A stretch of DNA of 64,000 nt from Desulforamulus profundi. GTDB lineage: Bacteria; Bacillota_B; Desulfotomaculia; Desulfotomaculales; Desulfotomaculaceae. Each line of letters starts with the position of its first letter. The first letter of the stretch is position 1. Below, one piece after another: positions 18,151-29,490 of the stretch. Location: contig NZ_AWQQ01000067.1 of assembly GCF_002607855.1 (NCBI RefSeq), forward strand, positions 1 through 64,000, read 5' to 3'. Under the pieces are notes generated by a model. That model saw nothing but the letters and a program-made list of their open reading frames with translations. It was not told where the DNA came from and ran no database searches. A program made the translations under genes and the position numbers.

Positions 18151-19184
18151 ATGACGGATAGATTGGTATCTGCATCCATACAAACGGAAGACAGCGATCT
18201 GGAGATGAGTCTGCGTCCCAGAAAGTTAAATGAATATATCGGGCAGCAAAAGGTGAAGGAAACCATCTCAATCTTTGTGAAGGCCGCAAGACAAAGGGGT
18301 GAACCCCTGGATCACGTGCTGCTGTTTGGCCCGCCCGGTTTGGGCAAGACCACCCTCAGCAACATCATCGCCAACGAGATGGGGGTCAATATCCGCATCA
18401 CTTCCGGACCCGCCATTGAGCGGCAGGGGGATTTGGCCGCCATTCTCACCAACCTCTCCCAGGGAGATGTGCTTTTTATTGATGAAATACACCGCCTGAG
18501 CCGGGCTGTGGAGGAAATTTTATACCCGGCCATGGAAGACTATGCCTGGACATTGTGCTGGGCAAGGGACCCGGCGCCCGGTCCATCCGGTTGGAGTTGC
18601 CCAAGTTTACGCTGATCGGCGCCACCACCCGGGCGGGCATGCTGGCCTCGCCCCTGCGGGACCGTTTTGGCATTATCAGTCGCCTGGAGTTTTATAACAC
18701 CGAGGACCTCACCAGGATTGTCAGCCGGGCAGCCGGTATTCTTCATGTGTCCATTGAGCAATCCGGTGCGACTGAGATCGCCCGTCGCTCCCGGGGCACC
18801 CCCCGGGTGGCCAACCGGTTGTTGAAGCGGGTGCGTGACTACGCCCAGGTGAAGGCAACCGGGGAGATTACAGCGGCAGTGGCGGCGGAAGCCCTGGAAT
18901 TCTTTGAGGTGGACCCGCTGGGACTGGACCATACCGACCGGCGGCTGTTGCGCACCGTGATTGAAAAATTTAACGGCGGACCAGTGGGCTTGGATACCAT
19001 TGCGGCGGCCATCAGCGAAGAAGCCGATACCGTAGAGGATGTTTTGGAACCCTTCCTGATGCAGCTGGGCTTTATTACCCGGACGCCCCGGGGCAGAATG
19101 GTGACGCCCCAGACATATCATCATCTGGGAATTCCTCTGAAGACGAATTCCACAGGAGATGTTGAACAAAGAACCTTGTTTTAG
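18151..19184 (+). CDS. ruvB: Holliday junction branch-migration ATPase RuvB (frameshifted)
   Basis: This hexameric AAA+ motor drives branch migration. It has Walker A (GPPGLGKTT, near 62), Walker B (LFIDEIHRL, near 108), and the C-terminal winged-helix domain ([23 protein letters not shown] and FITRTPRGR). The frame breaks in the [16 protein letters not shown] motif at about 18545. One added C (GCCTGG to GCCCTGG) gives a continuous protein of about 345 residues, as expected. It starts at the ATG at 18151, with GGGAGG upstream. The loss of an essential motif by a single base, in a run of neighbours with the same fault, argues for a sequence error. Confidence 0.95.
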
Positions 19185-19236
19185 TGGTAGACATGGTGTA
19201 ATGTGGTAATAAAATTACCGGTGAGGAGGAACTTTG

Positions 19237-19589
19237 ATGAGCGAAGAACGTCTCGACCGCCTGGAAAGCTTAATGCAGGATTTGATTAAAATGGTTGCTG
19301 TTAACAACACGATGACGAAGGAACTTAAATCCGATGTTGCAGTTCTCAAGGACGATATTGCGGTACTCAAGTCCGACGTTGCACAGCTCAAAACCGAGTC
19401 AGCCATGCTAAAGAAAAACCAGGAGTTATTTAGAGACGAACTTTTTGCCCGGTCTGCACGAATGGATGATCTTCGCAGGGAAGTTAGGGACAAGATTGCT
19501 GAAAAGGCATTAAACACCAACTATGCAGTCAGTATGTCATCAAGCATAATAAGGAAATTTTCGCCCTGAAAGAAAGGCTTTCACTGTAG
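19237..19589 (+). CDS. Coiled-coil protein of unknown function (frameshifted near 3' end)
   Basis: I do not recognise a named family. The protein is a long heptad coiled coil (LDRLESLMQDLIKMV, then three near-repeats of the type LK(S/D)D(V/I)AVL spanning 30-60). The frame ends early at 19569. One added C at about 19530 (GTCAGT to GTCCAGT) gives a more natural ending, YVIKHNKEIFALKERLSL, that extends the coil and stops at 19589. The repaired length is about 118 residues. The ATG at 19237 follows GAGGAGGAA. Proteins of this type are common in Firmicutes and may be structural or DNA-associated; no function is assigned. Confidence 0.7.
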
Positions 19590-19663
19590 TTCAGTAAGAA
19601 ACAGCGGAATAGGATATACTATCGAAGGTATCCTAATTTTAACCGCAATAAAGGGAAAGTCAC

Positions 19664-20226
19664 ATGAAAAAAATCCTGCTGCATACTTGCTGCGGGCCTT
19701 GTTCCATCTACCCCTGGGGAGCTTACGGAATAAAGATCATGAAGTTTACGGCCTATTTTATAACCCCAACATTCATCCCTATACCGAATTTAAGAAAAGA
19801 CGGGATCAACTGGAACAATTTGCTCAACAGCAAAAATGGAAGGTCATTTTTGATGATGAATACCGCCTGGATGAATACCTGCAGGAAGTGGTCCACCGGG
19901 AGGCCCGGCGCTGCCAAATGTGTTACAACCTGCGCCTGAGAAAAACGGCCCAACTGGCGAAGAAGGGGAACTTTGATGCCTTTTCCACCACTTTGCTGGT
20001 CAGTCCCTTTCAGAAGCATGATTTAATCCGGGACATTGGAGAAAATTTGGGGGGACAGTACGGGGTGCCCTTTTACTATGAAGACTTCCGACCCGGCTTT
20101 AAAGAAGCCGTAGCCAAATCAAAGGAACTGGAGATGTACCGCCAGCAGTACTGCGGCTGCATTTACAGTGAGAGGGACCGTTACTACCGGCCCGCTAAAG
20201 ACGCCAGGGACAAAGGGGGGAAATAA
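19664..20226 (+). CDS. queH: Epoxyqueuosine reductase QueH (frameshifted)
   Basis: QueH reduces epoxyqueuosine in tRNA to queuosine, replacing the cobalamin-dependent QueG. It begins MKKILLHTCCGPCSIYP, with the conserved CC-x-x-C set (residues 9, 10, 13). A later CxxC-type pair lies in RRCQMCYNLRL (near 80) and another in QQYCGCIYSERDRY. The frame breaks right after IYP at about 19713 and is restored by one C (CCCCTGG to CCCCCTGG), giving about 188 residues. It sits just upstream of queA and tgt, which make the same modified base. That context makes the call strong. Confidence 0.92.
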
Positions 20227-20227
20227 A

Positions 20228-20452
20228 ATGGCACCCTTTGAATCAATGGCCAAAATGCTTGTATTTGCCGGGATGATCCTGGTGTTAATAGGTGGTCTCC
20301 TGCTGCTGGCCGGTAAAATTCCGGGCATTGGCAAACTGCCCGGAGACATATTCGTCCAGAGAGGAAACTTTACCTTTTATTTTCCGGTGGTAACGTCTAT
20401 TGTTTTAAGTATACTTCTAACCATATTGTTAAATTTATTTTTCAGACGCTAG
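20228..20452 (+). CDS. DUF2905 small membrane protein
   Basis: This 74-residue protein has two hydrophobic spans (MLVFAGMILVLIGGLLLLAG and FPVVTSIVLSILLTILLNLFF) separated by the motif KIPGIGKLPGDI, the signature of the DUF2905 family. The family is widespread near ruv and que genes in Firmicutes; its function is unknown. The start lies two bases after the queH stop with AAAGGGGGG overlapping queH, so the two are coupled. A terminator follows. Confidence 0.9.
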   Translation: MAPFESMAKMLVFAGMILVLIGGLLLLAGKIPGIGKLPGDIFVQRGNFTFYFPVVTSIVLSILLTILLNLFFRR

Positions 20453-20479
20453 TAAACACTTCCAAATATCTTTTAACTG

Positions 20480-20503
20480 CCCTGTTCTGACAGGGTATTT
20501 TTA
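20480..20503 (+). terminator. Terminator after the DUF2905 gene
   Basis: CCCTGT / ACAGGG with loop TCTG, then TATTTTTATT. Confidence 0.85.
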
Positions 20504-20748
20504 TTGGAAGCCGGTTGTAGATGAAAAGTTGCCAGCCGTTAGCAGGAATTCGACCAAATTTGTCGAAAAGGTGTTGAGTTGCGCAAGCGACGGGCGTCAG
20601 TGAAATAAACTTCCTTATAGTACAAAAGGACACTCCCCGGGGAGCCCGGCGGGTAGGGGCCAAGCCGGTTATAACAACCGGGATATTCTGGAATACTATA
20701 TACAGACTAAAGATTGCCCTTACTACGGGCAATAAAGGAGTCAAAGAT
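20504..20748 (+). promoter_or_regulatory. Leader region of queA with a perfect interrupted palindrome
   Basis: About 245 bp without a gene. It holds TTCGACCAAATTTGTCGAA (20549-20567), six-base perfect arms around seven bases, operator-like in size. A GC-rich stretch follows (20630-20670). Immediately before queA is a small hairpin TTGCCC / GGGCAA (20713-20731) beside the AAAGGAG ribosome site. I looked for a preQ1 riboswitch, which would be apt before queA, and do not find a convincing one. Confidence 0.4.
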
Positions 20749-21773
20749 TTGAAGTTATCGGATTTTGATTTTCAATTGCCTGAAGAATTGATTGCCCAGG
20801 AGCCTGTAGAAAAACGGGATCAATCCAGGCTTATGGTGGTTCACAGGGATAGCGGGGCCATTGAACATAAAACCTTTAGGGAGATTATTGAATACCTGCG
20901 GCCCGGGGACGTGCTGGTTATGAACGAGAGTAAAGTCCTGCCTACACGTATTTTTGGCACCAAAACTTCCACCGGCGCCAAAATTGAACTGCTGTTGCTG
21001 CGACAGGTGGCGCCGAACCGCTGGGAAGCCCTGGTGAAACCGGGGAAAAAGGCCAGGACCGGGGACATGCTTGATTTTGGAAACGGGTTGATGACGGGCA
21101 GCATCCTTGACCATACCGATGTGGGTGGTCGTATCATAGAATTCAGTTACCGGGAACCTTTTCTGCAAGTGCTGGAGCGGATTGGCACCATGCCGCTGCC
21201 GCCTTACATAAAAAACCACTGGCAGACCAGCAACGCTACCAGACGGTTTATGCCCGGCAAGAGGGGTCTGCAGCGGCTCCCACCGCCGGGCTTCACTTTA
21301 CCCGTGAATTATTGGAAGAAATCAGGGCAAAGGGAGTTAAAACGGTAACGGTATTGCTGCACGTGGGCCTGGGCACCTTCAGGCCGGTGCAGGTGGAGGA
21401 CATTACCCGTCATTCCATGCATCAGGAATACTTTGAAATTACCCCGCAGGCCGCCGAAGAAATCAACCGGGCCAAGAACCGGGGGGGACGGGTCATTGCC
21501 GTGGGCACCACCAGCGTGAGGTCCCTGGAAACTTCCTGCGATGAAAACGGACAAGTCCTGCCGGGCTCCGGCATGACCGGCATCTTTATCTATCCTGGAT
21601 ACAAATTTAAGGTGATTGACGGGCTGATAACCAATTTTCACCTTCCCAAATCCACACTTCTCATGCTGGTAAGTGCCTGGCGGGCCGGGAGAAAATTCTG
21701 GCGGCCTACCGGCTGGCGGTACAAGAAAAATATCGTTTCTTTAGTTTTGGTGATGCAATGTTCATAATCTAAG
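20749..21773 (+). CDS. queA: S-adenosylmethionine:tRNA ribosyltransferase-isomerase QueA (two frameshifts)
   Basis: QueA moves the ribosyl part of SAM onto preQ1-modified tRNA to make epoxyqueuosine. The start [19 protein letters not shown] is a family hallmark, though the initiation codon is TTG (20749). Two breaks are seen. At about 21210 an A run is one base short; repair gives [19 protein letters not shown] and then [13 protein letters not shown]. At about 21676, GCCTGG repaired to GCCCTGG gives [19 protein letters not shown] and the family-typical end [10 protein letters not shown]. The repaired gene ends at 21773, about 342 residues. It is upstream of tgt, the enzyme acting just before it. 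Confidence 0.93.
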
Positions 21774-21787
21774 GGGCCAAGGGGGAG

Positions 21788-22965
<1,178 letters not shown>

Positions 22966-23041
22966 TTTTTCTTCCGCTGGCAGGGAAAACCTGTCTTGAA
23001 GAAGAAATTGTTTTTTATGATAGCAGAAAGGAGGGTTTACA

Positions 23042-23323
23042 TTGGATTTCGGACCGCAAACGGCTTCCATCATCTATATTGTGGCTCTGTTTGCCATTCT
23101 TTACTTCTTAATGATCAGGCCCCAGCAGAAGAGACAGAAGCAGCATGCCGCCATGATCAAAGGCCTGAATGTCGGTGATAACATCGTTACCGTTGGGGGC
23201 GTCCTGGGCTCCGTCGTTAAGATTAAGGATACCACCGTTGTCGTAAGAGTGGCCGATAAAGTGCACGTGGAGTTTTTAAAAAGCGCCATTGCCCAAGTGA
23301 CCGAGAAAAAAGAAGCCGAATAA
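23042..23323 (+). CDS. yajC: Preprotein translocase accessory subunit YajC
   Basis: YajC associates with SecDF at the membrane. The 93 residues have a single N-terminal span (ASIIYIVALFAILYFLMIRPQQKRQKQ) and the family motif LNVGDNIVTVGGVLGSVVKI. It starts at TTG (23042), preceded by GAAAGGAGG. It sits after tgt and before secD, the classic tgt-yajC-secDF order. Intact. Confidence 0.95.
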   Translation: MDFGPQTASIIYIVALFAILYFLMIRPQQKRQKQHAAMIKGLNVGDNIVTVGGVLGSVVKIKDTTVVVRVADKVHVEFLKSAIAQVTEKKEAE

Positions 23324-23472
23324 CCAACCGGGTATATTAATATAGAAGCTTATTAAGTATCGGTCTGAGAAAAACTAACTTTAATGCAATGAACAATAGA
23401 GTAGGCCAGTCCTACTCTATTTACACTTGTTTGAATAAATTGTTTGCAATGCAAATAGGAGTGATAGAAAGC

Positions 23473-24135
23473 GTGGGGATAACCCTTGAAGACGTTAAGC
23501 ACAATCCCGTGGTGGATACCTGTATACGAAAGGGAAACGAATACCTCGGGGTCATGGGCTTTACAGAGCACAGTTACAGACACATTAACCTGGTGGCCAG
23601 CATCGCCCGGAACATTTTGGAGAAATTGGGCCGACCCCAGAGAGAATGCGAGCTGGCAGCCATAGCAGGCTATTTGCATGATATCGGCAATGTGATCAGC
23701 CGCAACGATCACGGGATCTCGGGGGCCAATATCGCCTTTAACCTTTTATTAAATATGGGAATGCCGCCCGAAGAAGTCTGCACGGTGGCCTCCGCCATTG
23801 CCAACCACGAAGAACAGTACGGGTATCCGGTGAACGCCGTGTCAGCTGCTCTGATTGTGGCGGATAAATCCGACGTTCACCGCTCCCGGGTGCGTAACCA
23901 GGATTTTGCCACCTTTGATATTCACGACCGGGTGAACTACGCAGCATCCCATGCCTTTTTGTTTGTCAATGATGACCGCCGCACCATCACCATGGAACTG
24001 GATATTGACATTGAGATTTGCCCGGTTATGGAGTACTTTGAAATATTTCTAACACGAATGATGCTGTGCAGGAGGGCGGCGAACTACCTGGGCTGTAACT
24101 TTGAATTAGTAATAAACGGCGCAAAATTGCTATAA
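23473..24135 (+). CDS. HD-domain phosphohydrolase-like protein
   Basis: This is an HD-superfamily protein of about 220 residues. The metal-binding signature is visible as EHSYRHINLVASIA then GYLHDIGNVISRNDH (H...HD) near 40-85, with later ASAIANHEEQYG and VADKSDVHRSRVR. Such proteins cleave phosphoester bonds in nucleotides or signals; the substrate is unknown here. I favour GTG 23473 since AGGAG lies 12 bases upstream and family members I recall begin near ITLEDVK; ATG 23449 is the alternative. It separates yajC from secD, as in relatives. Confidence 0.85.
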   Translation: MGITLEDVKHNPVVDTCIRKGNEYLGVMGFTEHSYRHINLVASIARNILEKLGRPQRECELAAIAGYLHDIGNVISRNDHGISGANIAFNLLLNMGMPPEEVCTVASAIANHEEQYGYPVNAVSAALIVADKSDVHRSRVRNQDFATFDIHDRVNYAASHAFLFVNDDRRTITMELDIDIEICPVMEYFEIFLTRMMLCRRAANYLGCNFELVINGAKLL

Positions 24136-24222
24136 AGGGAACAAGAGTTTAATTGACAGGAGATTTTTGCAGGTATATAATTAACTTTGTTTATTTGCAG
24201 TATAAAAGGGGGAAAATTGGTG

Positions 24223-25454
24223 ATGAAATGGGACAAGGTACTCAGACTGTTCGCAGTTATTATTGCCGTAGCTGTTATTGCTGTCGCCAGCACACAGCCC
24301 ATCTTCCCAAATATAAAATGGTTACCGTTAACTAAGGAAATACCGCTGGGTCTGGATCTGCAGGGTGGCGTGCATGTAACGCTGGAGCCAAGGACACCCC
24401 GCAGGCCAAAGTAAATGATGAGACCATGAAGCAGCTGCTGCAAACCATCGAACGCCGGGTGAATGCCTTTGGCGTCTCCGAACCGGTGATCCAGCAGGAA
24501 GGAAAGAACCGCATTATCGTAGAACTGGCCGGCATCAAAGATCCGGAAAAAGCTGTAAATGAGATTATAAAGACAGCCTTTTTAGAATTTAAAACCGAAG
24601 ACGGTAAAACCATCTTGACCGGCGCGGACTTAAAAGACGCCGTTGAGGCGAAAGACCCTGTGTCCGGTGCAGTGGAAGTGGATTTGGAGTTTAATAAAGA
24701 AGGAGCCCGGAAATTTGCTGAAGTTACTTCTGCCAATGTAGGTAGAAATATCGCCATTCTGCTGGATGGTCAAGTCCTGCAAAATCCGAGGGTAGAAGAA
24801 CCCATTACCGGCGGTAAAGCCCGCATCACCGGTTACAGCAGTTTGGAAGAAGCACACACCATTGCGGTTCTGCTGAAATCAGGTGCCCTGCCCCTGAAAG
24901 CAGAGGTCATTGAGAAGCGTACCGTGGGTCCCAGCCTGGGCGCTGATTCTCTGGACAAGTCAATTATGGCCGGCATCATTGGTGTGATTGCCATTTTGGT
25001 CTTTATGCTTGGCTACTACCGAGTGCCCGGCTTGGTTGCCAACTTTGCCCTGGTGGTCTATGCGCTGATTGTGTTAGGCATCTTTGCCGCCATGCAAGTG
25101 GTGTTGACCCTGCCCGGAATTGCAGCTTTCCTGCTTTCCATGGGGATGGCGGTGGATGCCAACGTGATCATCTTTGAGCGTCTGAAGGAAGAACTGAAGA
25201 GCGGCAAGACCCTGCGATCCGCCATTGATGCCGGGTTTAAGCGAGCCTTTGTGGCAGTGGTGGATTCCAATATTACCACCTTGATTGCCACCGCTGTACT
25301 GTTCTACTTTGGTTCCGGTCCCATTAAGAGTTTTGCGGTGGCCCTTTCCGTTGGTATTTTGACCAGTATGTTTACAGCCATCACCTTTACCCGCTGGATG
25401 CTGCACAGCACCGCCGATACCGGAATTAAAAACACTAAATTGTATGGGGCGTAA
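24223..25454 (+). CDS. secD: Protein translocase subunit SecD (frameshifted)
   Basis: SecD with SecF uses proton motive force to aid late steps of Sec export. An N-terminal span is followed by the D1 motif GLDLQGGVHVTLE. A periplasmic domain comes next, then the transmembrane block with GMAVDANVIIFERLKEEL (near 305-325), which carries the conserved Asp. The frame breaks at about 24387: one G added in GAGCCAAGG gives LEAKDTPQAKVNDETMKQL. The repaired protein is about 410 residues, the short clostridial form. ATG 24223 follows AAGGGGG. SecF begins 15 bp downstream. Confidence 0.95.
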
Positions 25455-25469
25455 GGGAGGTTAAAAAGC

Positions 25470-26347
25470 ATGTTTCACATTATAAAAACACGTAAACTAT
25501 TTTACATTCTCTCCCTGGCCATTCTCATTCTTGGTATAGGCTCCCTGTTTACCCAGGGTTTGAATCTGGGCATTGACTTCACCGGCGGTAACCTGGTTGA
25601 ACTCCAGTTTAAAAAGCCGACTTCTGCAGAGAATGTTCGGGCTGCTCTGGCCGAGTATAAATTGCAGGACAGCAAGGTACAAAGCAGTGGAGAAAATACC
25701 TATCTGATCAGAACAAAAGTGATGTCCCAGCAAGAAAGTGACAAGGCCTTTACCGGTATTAGCGAAAAACTGGGCGGCGCACCATGCTGCGGAATGAACT
25801 GGTTGGTCCGGTGATCGGTAAGGAACTGACCCGGCAGGCCCTGCTGGCCCTGGGGATCGCTTCCGTATTAATGGTTCTTTATATTACCTGGCGGTTTGAG
25901 TTTCTGCAGGCCGTTGCCGCCATCGGAGCCCTGCTGCATGATGTGTTTGTGATGGTGGGTCTGGCCTCGCTTTTGCAAATTGAAATTGACAGTTCCTTCG
26001 TGGCAGCTGTCTTAACCATTATCGGTTATTCCATTAACGACACCATTGTAATCTTTGACCGTATTCGGGAGAACCTGCGGCAGAACCGGAAAGAGGACCT
26101 GGCCGACATGGCGAACAAGTCCCTCTGGCAGACCATGGCACGTTCCATCAACACTGTATTAACCGTGGTATTTGTTCTTCTGGCCCTGTTCTTCTTTGGC
26201 GGCAGTACCATTCACAACTTTGTCACCCTGTTACTGATCGGTATTATCAGCGGCGCTTATTCCTCCATCTTTATTGCCGGACCGGTATGGTACGACTTAA
26301 GAAGGATGCAAAAAGAACGCAAGCGTTCCGTAAAGGCTGCTGCTTAA
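25470..26347 (+). CDS. secF: Protein translocase subunit SecF (frameshifted)
   Basis: This is the partner of SecD. It starts MFHIIKTRKLFYILSLAILI with the first span, then LGIDFTGGNLVELQF near 30-45 (the D1 motif of SecF). After the periplasmic part come five more spans, with SFVAAVLTIIGYSINDTIVIFDRIRENL near 175-200 carrying the conserved Asp and Arg. The frame breaks at about 25780; adding one base in GCGCACC restores KLGGATMLRNELVGPVIGKEL. The repaired length is about 293 residues, normal. Confidence 0.95.
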
Positions 26348-26412
26348 AACAAGATAAGTGCGCGGGGAACACCCTCGCGCTAATTTTTTATCTATTCGGA
26401 GGAGGAAACATT

Positions 26413-26715
26413 ATGCTGGAACATCTTTCTGCTGAACAACCCCGTAACCGTATCATTGTCACCGTCATCGGACAAGACACCGTTGGTATTATTGCCAGGG
26501 TGTCCGGTATCCTGGCGGAAAATAATGTGAACATCCTGGATATCAGCCAGACCATTTTGCAAGAGTTTTTTGCCATGGTCATGATTGCCGATATGCAGAA
26601 GAGTACCATTGACCTGGGTGTTTTAAAGGAAAAGCTTACTGACCTGGGCAAAGAGATGTGTGTAAAGATTGATGCCCAGCACGAGGATGTATTCCGCTAC
26701 ATGCATCGAATCTAA
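26413..26715 (+). CDS. ACT-domain protein (UPF0237 type)
   Basis: This 100-residue protein has two ACT-like repeats. It begins with the motif IIVTVIGQDTVGIIARVSGILAENNVNILDISQ, typical of small GcvR-like regulators. ACT domains bind amino acids. The ATG at 26413 follows GGAGGAGG. It is 20 bp upstream of the DUF711 gene, a pairing found in many Firmicutes and archaea, which suggests the ACT protein senses a ligand for its neighbour. The ligand is unknown. Intact. Confidence 0.9.
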   Translation: MLEHLSAEQPRNRIIVTVIGQDTVGIIARVSGILAENNVNILDISQTILQEFFAMVMIADMQKSTIDLGVLKEKLTDLGKEMCVKIDAQHEDVFRYMHRI

Positions 26716-26735
26716 GACTGCATTAGGAGGGCCAT

Positions 26736-28094
26736 ATGTATAGTATAAATGAAGTTCTGGAAACCATTCGTATGGTACAGGAAGAAAAATTTGACATCCG
26801 CACCATTACCATGGGCATCAGCCTGAGGGACTGCGCGGACTCCGATTATAAAAAGTCCTGTCAAAAAATATACGATAAAATTACCGCCCGGGCTGCCAAC
26901 CTGGTGCGGGCCGGCGAAGAAATTGAACGGGAGTACGGCATTCCCATCATTAATAAGCGCATTTCGGTAACCCCAGTCTCCCTGGTGGCTGAAAGCAGCG
27001 ACGCCGAAAATTATACAGCCTTTGCCGAAGCCATGGACCGGGCAGCCAAAGAAGTCGGCGTCAATTTTATCGGCGGTTTCTCCGCCCTGGTCCACAAGGG
27101 CTTCACCAAAGGGGACCGTATTTTGATCAATTCCATTCCTGAAGCACTTTCCACCACTGAGAGAGTCTGCTCATCCGTTAACGTTGGTTCCACCAAGGAC
27201 GGCATTAACATGGATGCAGTTTACCGCATGGGGCAAATCGTCAAGGAATGCGCCGAACGCACTGCCGATAAAGACGGTCTGGCCTGCGCCAAGCTGGTGG
27301 TATTTTGTAACGTCCCCGAGGACAACCCCTTTATGGCCGGCGCCTTTCACGGTATCGGGGAGCCCGAGTGTGTCATCAACGTAGGCGTCAGCGGCCCCGG
27401 TGTGGTTAAAAACGCCGTGGAAAAGGTGAAAGGCAGCGATTTTGGCACCCTGGCGGAGACCGTGAAGAAGACCGCCTTTAAGATCACCCGGATGGGTGAA
27501 CTGGTGGGCCGGGCTGCCGCCAAAAAACTGGATGTACCCTTTGGCATTGTGGACCTGTCCCTGGCACCCACGCCCGCCGTGGGAGACAGTGTAGCGGAAG
27601 TCCTGGAAGCCATGGGACTGGAAATCTGCGGCACCCACGGCACCACAGCTGCCCTGGCCCTGTTGAACGACGCGGTGAAAAAGGGCGGAGCCATGGCTTC
27701 CTCCTACGTGGGGGGCCTCTCCGGCGCCTTTATCCCCCTCAGTGAAGATGCCGGCATGATCCGTGCCGCCGAGAAGGGCGTGCTGACCCTGGAAAAGCTG
27801 GAGGCCATGACCTGTGTCTGCTCGGTGGGGCTTGACATGATTGCCATTCCGGGCGATACTTCGGCGGAAACCATTGCGGCCATCATTGCCGATGAAATGG
27901 CCATTGGCATGGTCAATTTCAAAACCACAGCGGTGCGCATCATTCCTGCTCCCGGCAAAGCGATCGGGGACCACGTGGAGTTCGGCGGTTTGCTTGGACA
28001 CGCCCCCATCATCCCGGTAAAAACAGCCGCAGCGGTAGAATTTGTCTCCCGGGGAGGACGCATCCCGGCGCCCATACAGAGCCTGAAAAATTAA
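26736..28094 (+). CDS. DUF711 / UPF0210 family protein (PFL-like)
   Basis: This 452-residue protein belongs to a conserved family (UPF0210) related in fold to glycyl-radical enzymes, although I see no glycyl-radical motif at the C-terminus. Recognisable parts are the [30 protein letters not shown] start, [14 protein letters not shown], and [23 protein letters not shown]. The function is not known. It pairs with the upstream ACT gene. GGAGGG ribosome site; intact frame. Confidence 0.92.
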   Translation: MYSINEVLETIRMVQEEKFDIRTITMGISLRDCADSDYKKSCQKIYDKITARAANLVRAGEEIEREYGIPIINKRISVTPVSLVAESSDAENYTAFAEAMDRAAKEVGVNFIGGFSALVHKGFTKGDRILINSIPEALSTTERVCSSVNVGSTKDGINMDAVYRMGQIVKECAERTADKDGLACAKLVVFCNVPEDNPFMAGAFHGIGEPECVINVGVSGPGVVKNAVEKVKGSDFGTLAETVKKTAFKITRMGELVGRAAAKKLDVPFGIVDLSLAPTPAVGDSVAEVLEAMGLEICGTHGTTAALALLNDAVKKGGAMASSYVGGLSGAFIPLSEDAGMIRAAEKGVLTLEKLEAMTCVCSVGLDMIAIPGDTSAETIAAIIADEMAIGMVNFKTTAVRIIPAPGKAIGDHVEFGGLLGHAPIIPVKTAAAVEFVSRGGRIPAPIQSLKN

Positions 28095-28227
28095 TCTGAA
28101 AGCAAAACGACAACTATCAAAGAGGACAGAAGTTTCGAAGTGATCAGACCCCAAAAACCAGAAGCAAATCGACCGCTAACAAAAGAGGACATGCCCCCAG
28201 GAATATATATTAAACAAACCCTGTACA

Positions 28228-28325
28228 GGCAGACTGGCTTTTCCAAAAATTGAGCGGTAAATAATATTTTTAGTAAAACAATCATGAAAGTTGCGAGAAC
28301 GTAGCGTTGGAAATGCCAGGCTGCC
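28228..28325. mobile_element. MITE-like inverted-repeat element, family 1, copy A (98 bp)
   Basis: Left end GGCAGACTGGCTTTTCCA (28228-28245) and right end TGGAAATGCCAGGCTGCC (28308-28325) are inverted repeats matching at 16 of 18 positions. The same left end recurs at 55829 with similar flanking sequence (TTAAACRAACC). No coding capacity. It lies in a 447-bp intergenic region (28095-28541) in which I see no gene. Confidence 0.65.
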
Positions 28326-28393
28326 GTTCGCTAACGCATGGATTAAAACAAAACACGACTTATGTCGGTATAAATAATAACTAATTTTTGCAT

Positions 28394-28438
28394 AAGGCTT
28401 GAATCCTCATAGTTTTAGGGATTCAATAAGCCTTTTTT
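28394..28438 (+). terminator. Terminator upstream of rluD-type gene
   Basis: AAGGCTTGAATCC pairs with GGATTCAATAAGCCTT, followed by TTTT. It is over 300 bp after the DUF711 stop and just before the next promoter. Confidence 0.75.
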
Positions 28439-28482
28439 GTTTTTATGCAGAGTAAAGAATAATCAAAATCCCAGTCATAAAA

Positions 28483-28512
28483 TTTCGATCTCCAACGATT
28501 GTATGCTATAAT
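28483..28512 (+). promoter_or_regulatory. Likely sigma-A promoter of the rluD-type gene
   Basis: A perfect TATAAT -10 box (28506-28511) with an upstream TG two bases before it (extended -10). The -35 box is weak (TTTCGA region). It lies 30 bp before the GTG start. Confidence 0.45.
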
Positions 28513-28541
28513 TTGCTATATCTTATTCCCGAGGTGTTTCT

Positions 28542-29467
28542 GTGGAATCCTATACCTTTGAAATTGATCAAGAAAACGCAAAAACTCGGTTGGACGTTTT
28601 TTTAACCAATCATTGTCATAATATAAGCCGGTCCTACGTTCAAAAACTGATCGAAGAGGGTCTGGTGTCGGTTAACGACCGACCGGCTAAGGCCAACCAT
28701 AAACTGAAAGCCGGGGAAACTGTCACCATTGAAATCCCGCCGGCGGAGGAATTGAGAGCGGAACCGGAAAACATTCCGTTGGACATCTACTATGAAGACA
28801 GCGATGTCATCGTGGTGAACAAGCCCAGGGGATGGTGGTTCACCCGGCGGAGGGTAATACCTCCGGCACTTTGGTGAACGCATTGTTGTACCATTGTAAA
28901 GATTTGTCCGGCATTAACGGTGTGCTGCGCCCCGGCATTGTCCACCGGTTGGATAAAGATACCTCGGGGCTAATTATGGCAGCCAAAAATGATCAAGCCC
29001 ATTATTCGCTGACAGAACAGTTACAGGAAAGAACAGTAACCAGACGGTACCGGGCCCTGGTTCATAAAAACATTAAAGAAGAGCAAGGTACGGTAAATGC
29101 ACCCATTGGCCGAGACCCCAGGGACAGGCAGAAGATGGCGGTCATTGAACGGAACTCCAAACCTGCAGTAACCTATTACAGGGTACTGGAACGCTTTGGC
29201 GATTATACCTTTATTGAATGTCGCCTGGAAACCGGGCGAACGCACCAGATCCGAGTTCACATGACCTATATCGGCTACCCCCTGGTTGGAGACCCCAAGT
29301 ATGGCCCCGGTAAACCGCATTTTGACCTGTGCGGACAATTATTACATGCCATGGTACTGGGATTTCACCATCCTTCTACCGGAGAATACCTGGAATTCAC
29401 CGCCCCTTTACCGGAGGTTTTTGAAAACGTATTAAACAAATTAAGACAATCCACAACACTTCGTTAA
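28542..29467 (+). CDS. Pseudouridine synthase, RluD family (frameshifted)
   Basis: This enzyme isomerises uridines in 23S rRNA. An N-terminal S4 RNA-binding domain (SRSYVQKLIEEGLVSVNDRPAKANHKL, near 20-50) leads to the catalytic domain, with HRLDKDTSGLIMAAKN (catalytic Asp near residue 140) and ETGRTHQIRVHM. The frame breaks at about 28830; one G added (CCCAGGGG to CCCAGGGGG) gives VVNKPRGMVVHPAEGNTSGTL. The repaired length is about 309 residues. It starts at GTG 28542 after GAGGTG. The exact target (RluD, or the RluC-like YlyB) cannot be told. lspA, its usual partner, is not adjacent here but in the pyr operon. Confidence 0.92.
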
Positions 29468-29490
29468 AAAAACACCGTATTCATAGAGTT

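Noticed and set aside
20600..20748. preQ1 riboswitch before queA
   Set aside because: I do not find the compact H-type pseudoknot with an A-rich tail; the hairpin next to the ribosome site lacks those features.
27171..28154. 327-residue minus-strand ORF
   Set aside because: It is opposite the intact DUF711 gene; composition is His/Gly-rich shadow type and there is no ribosome site.
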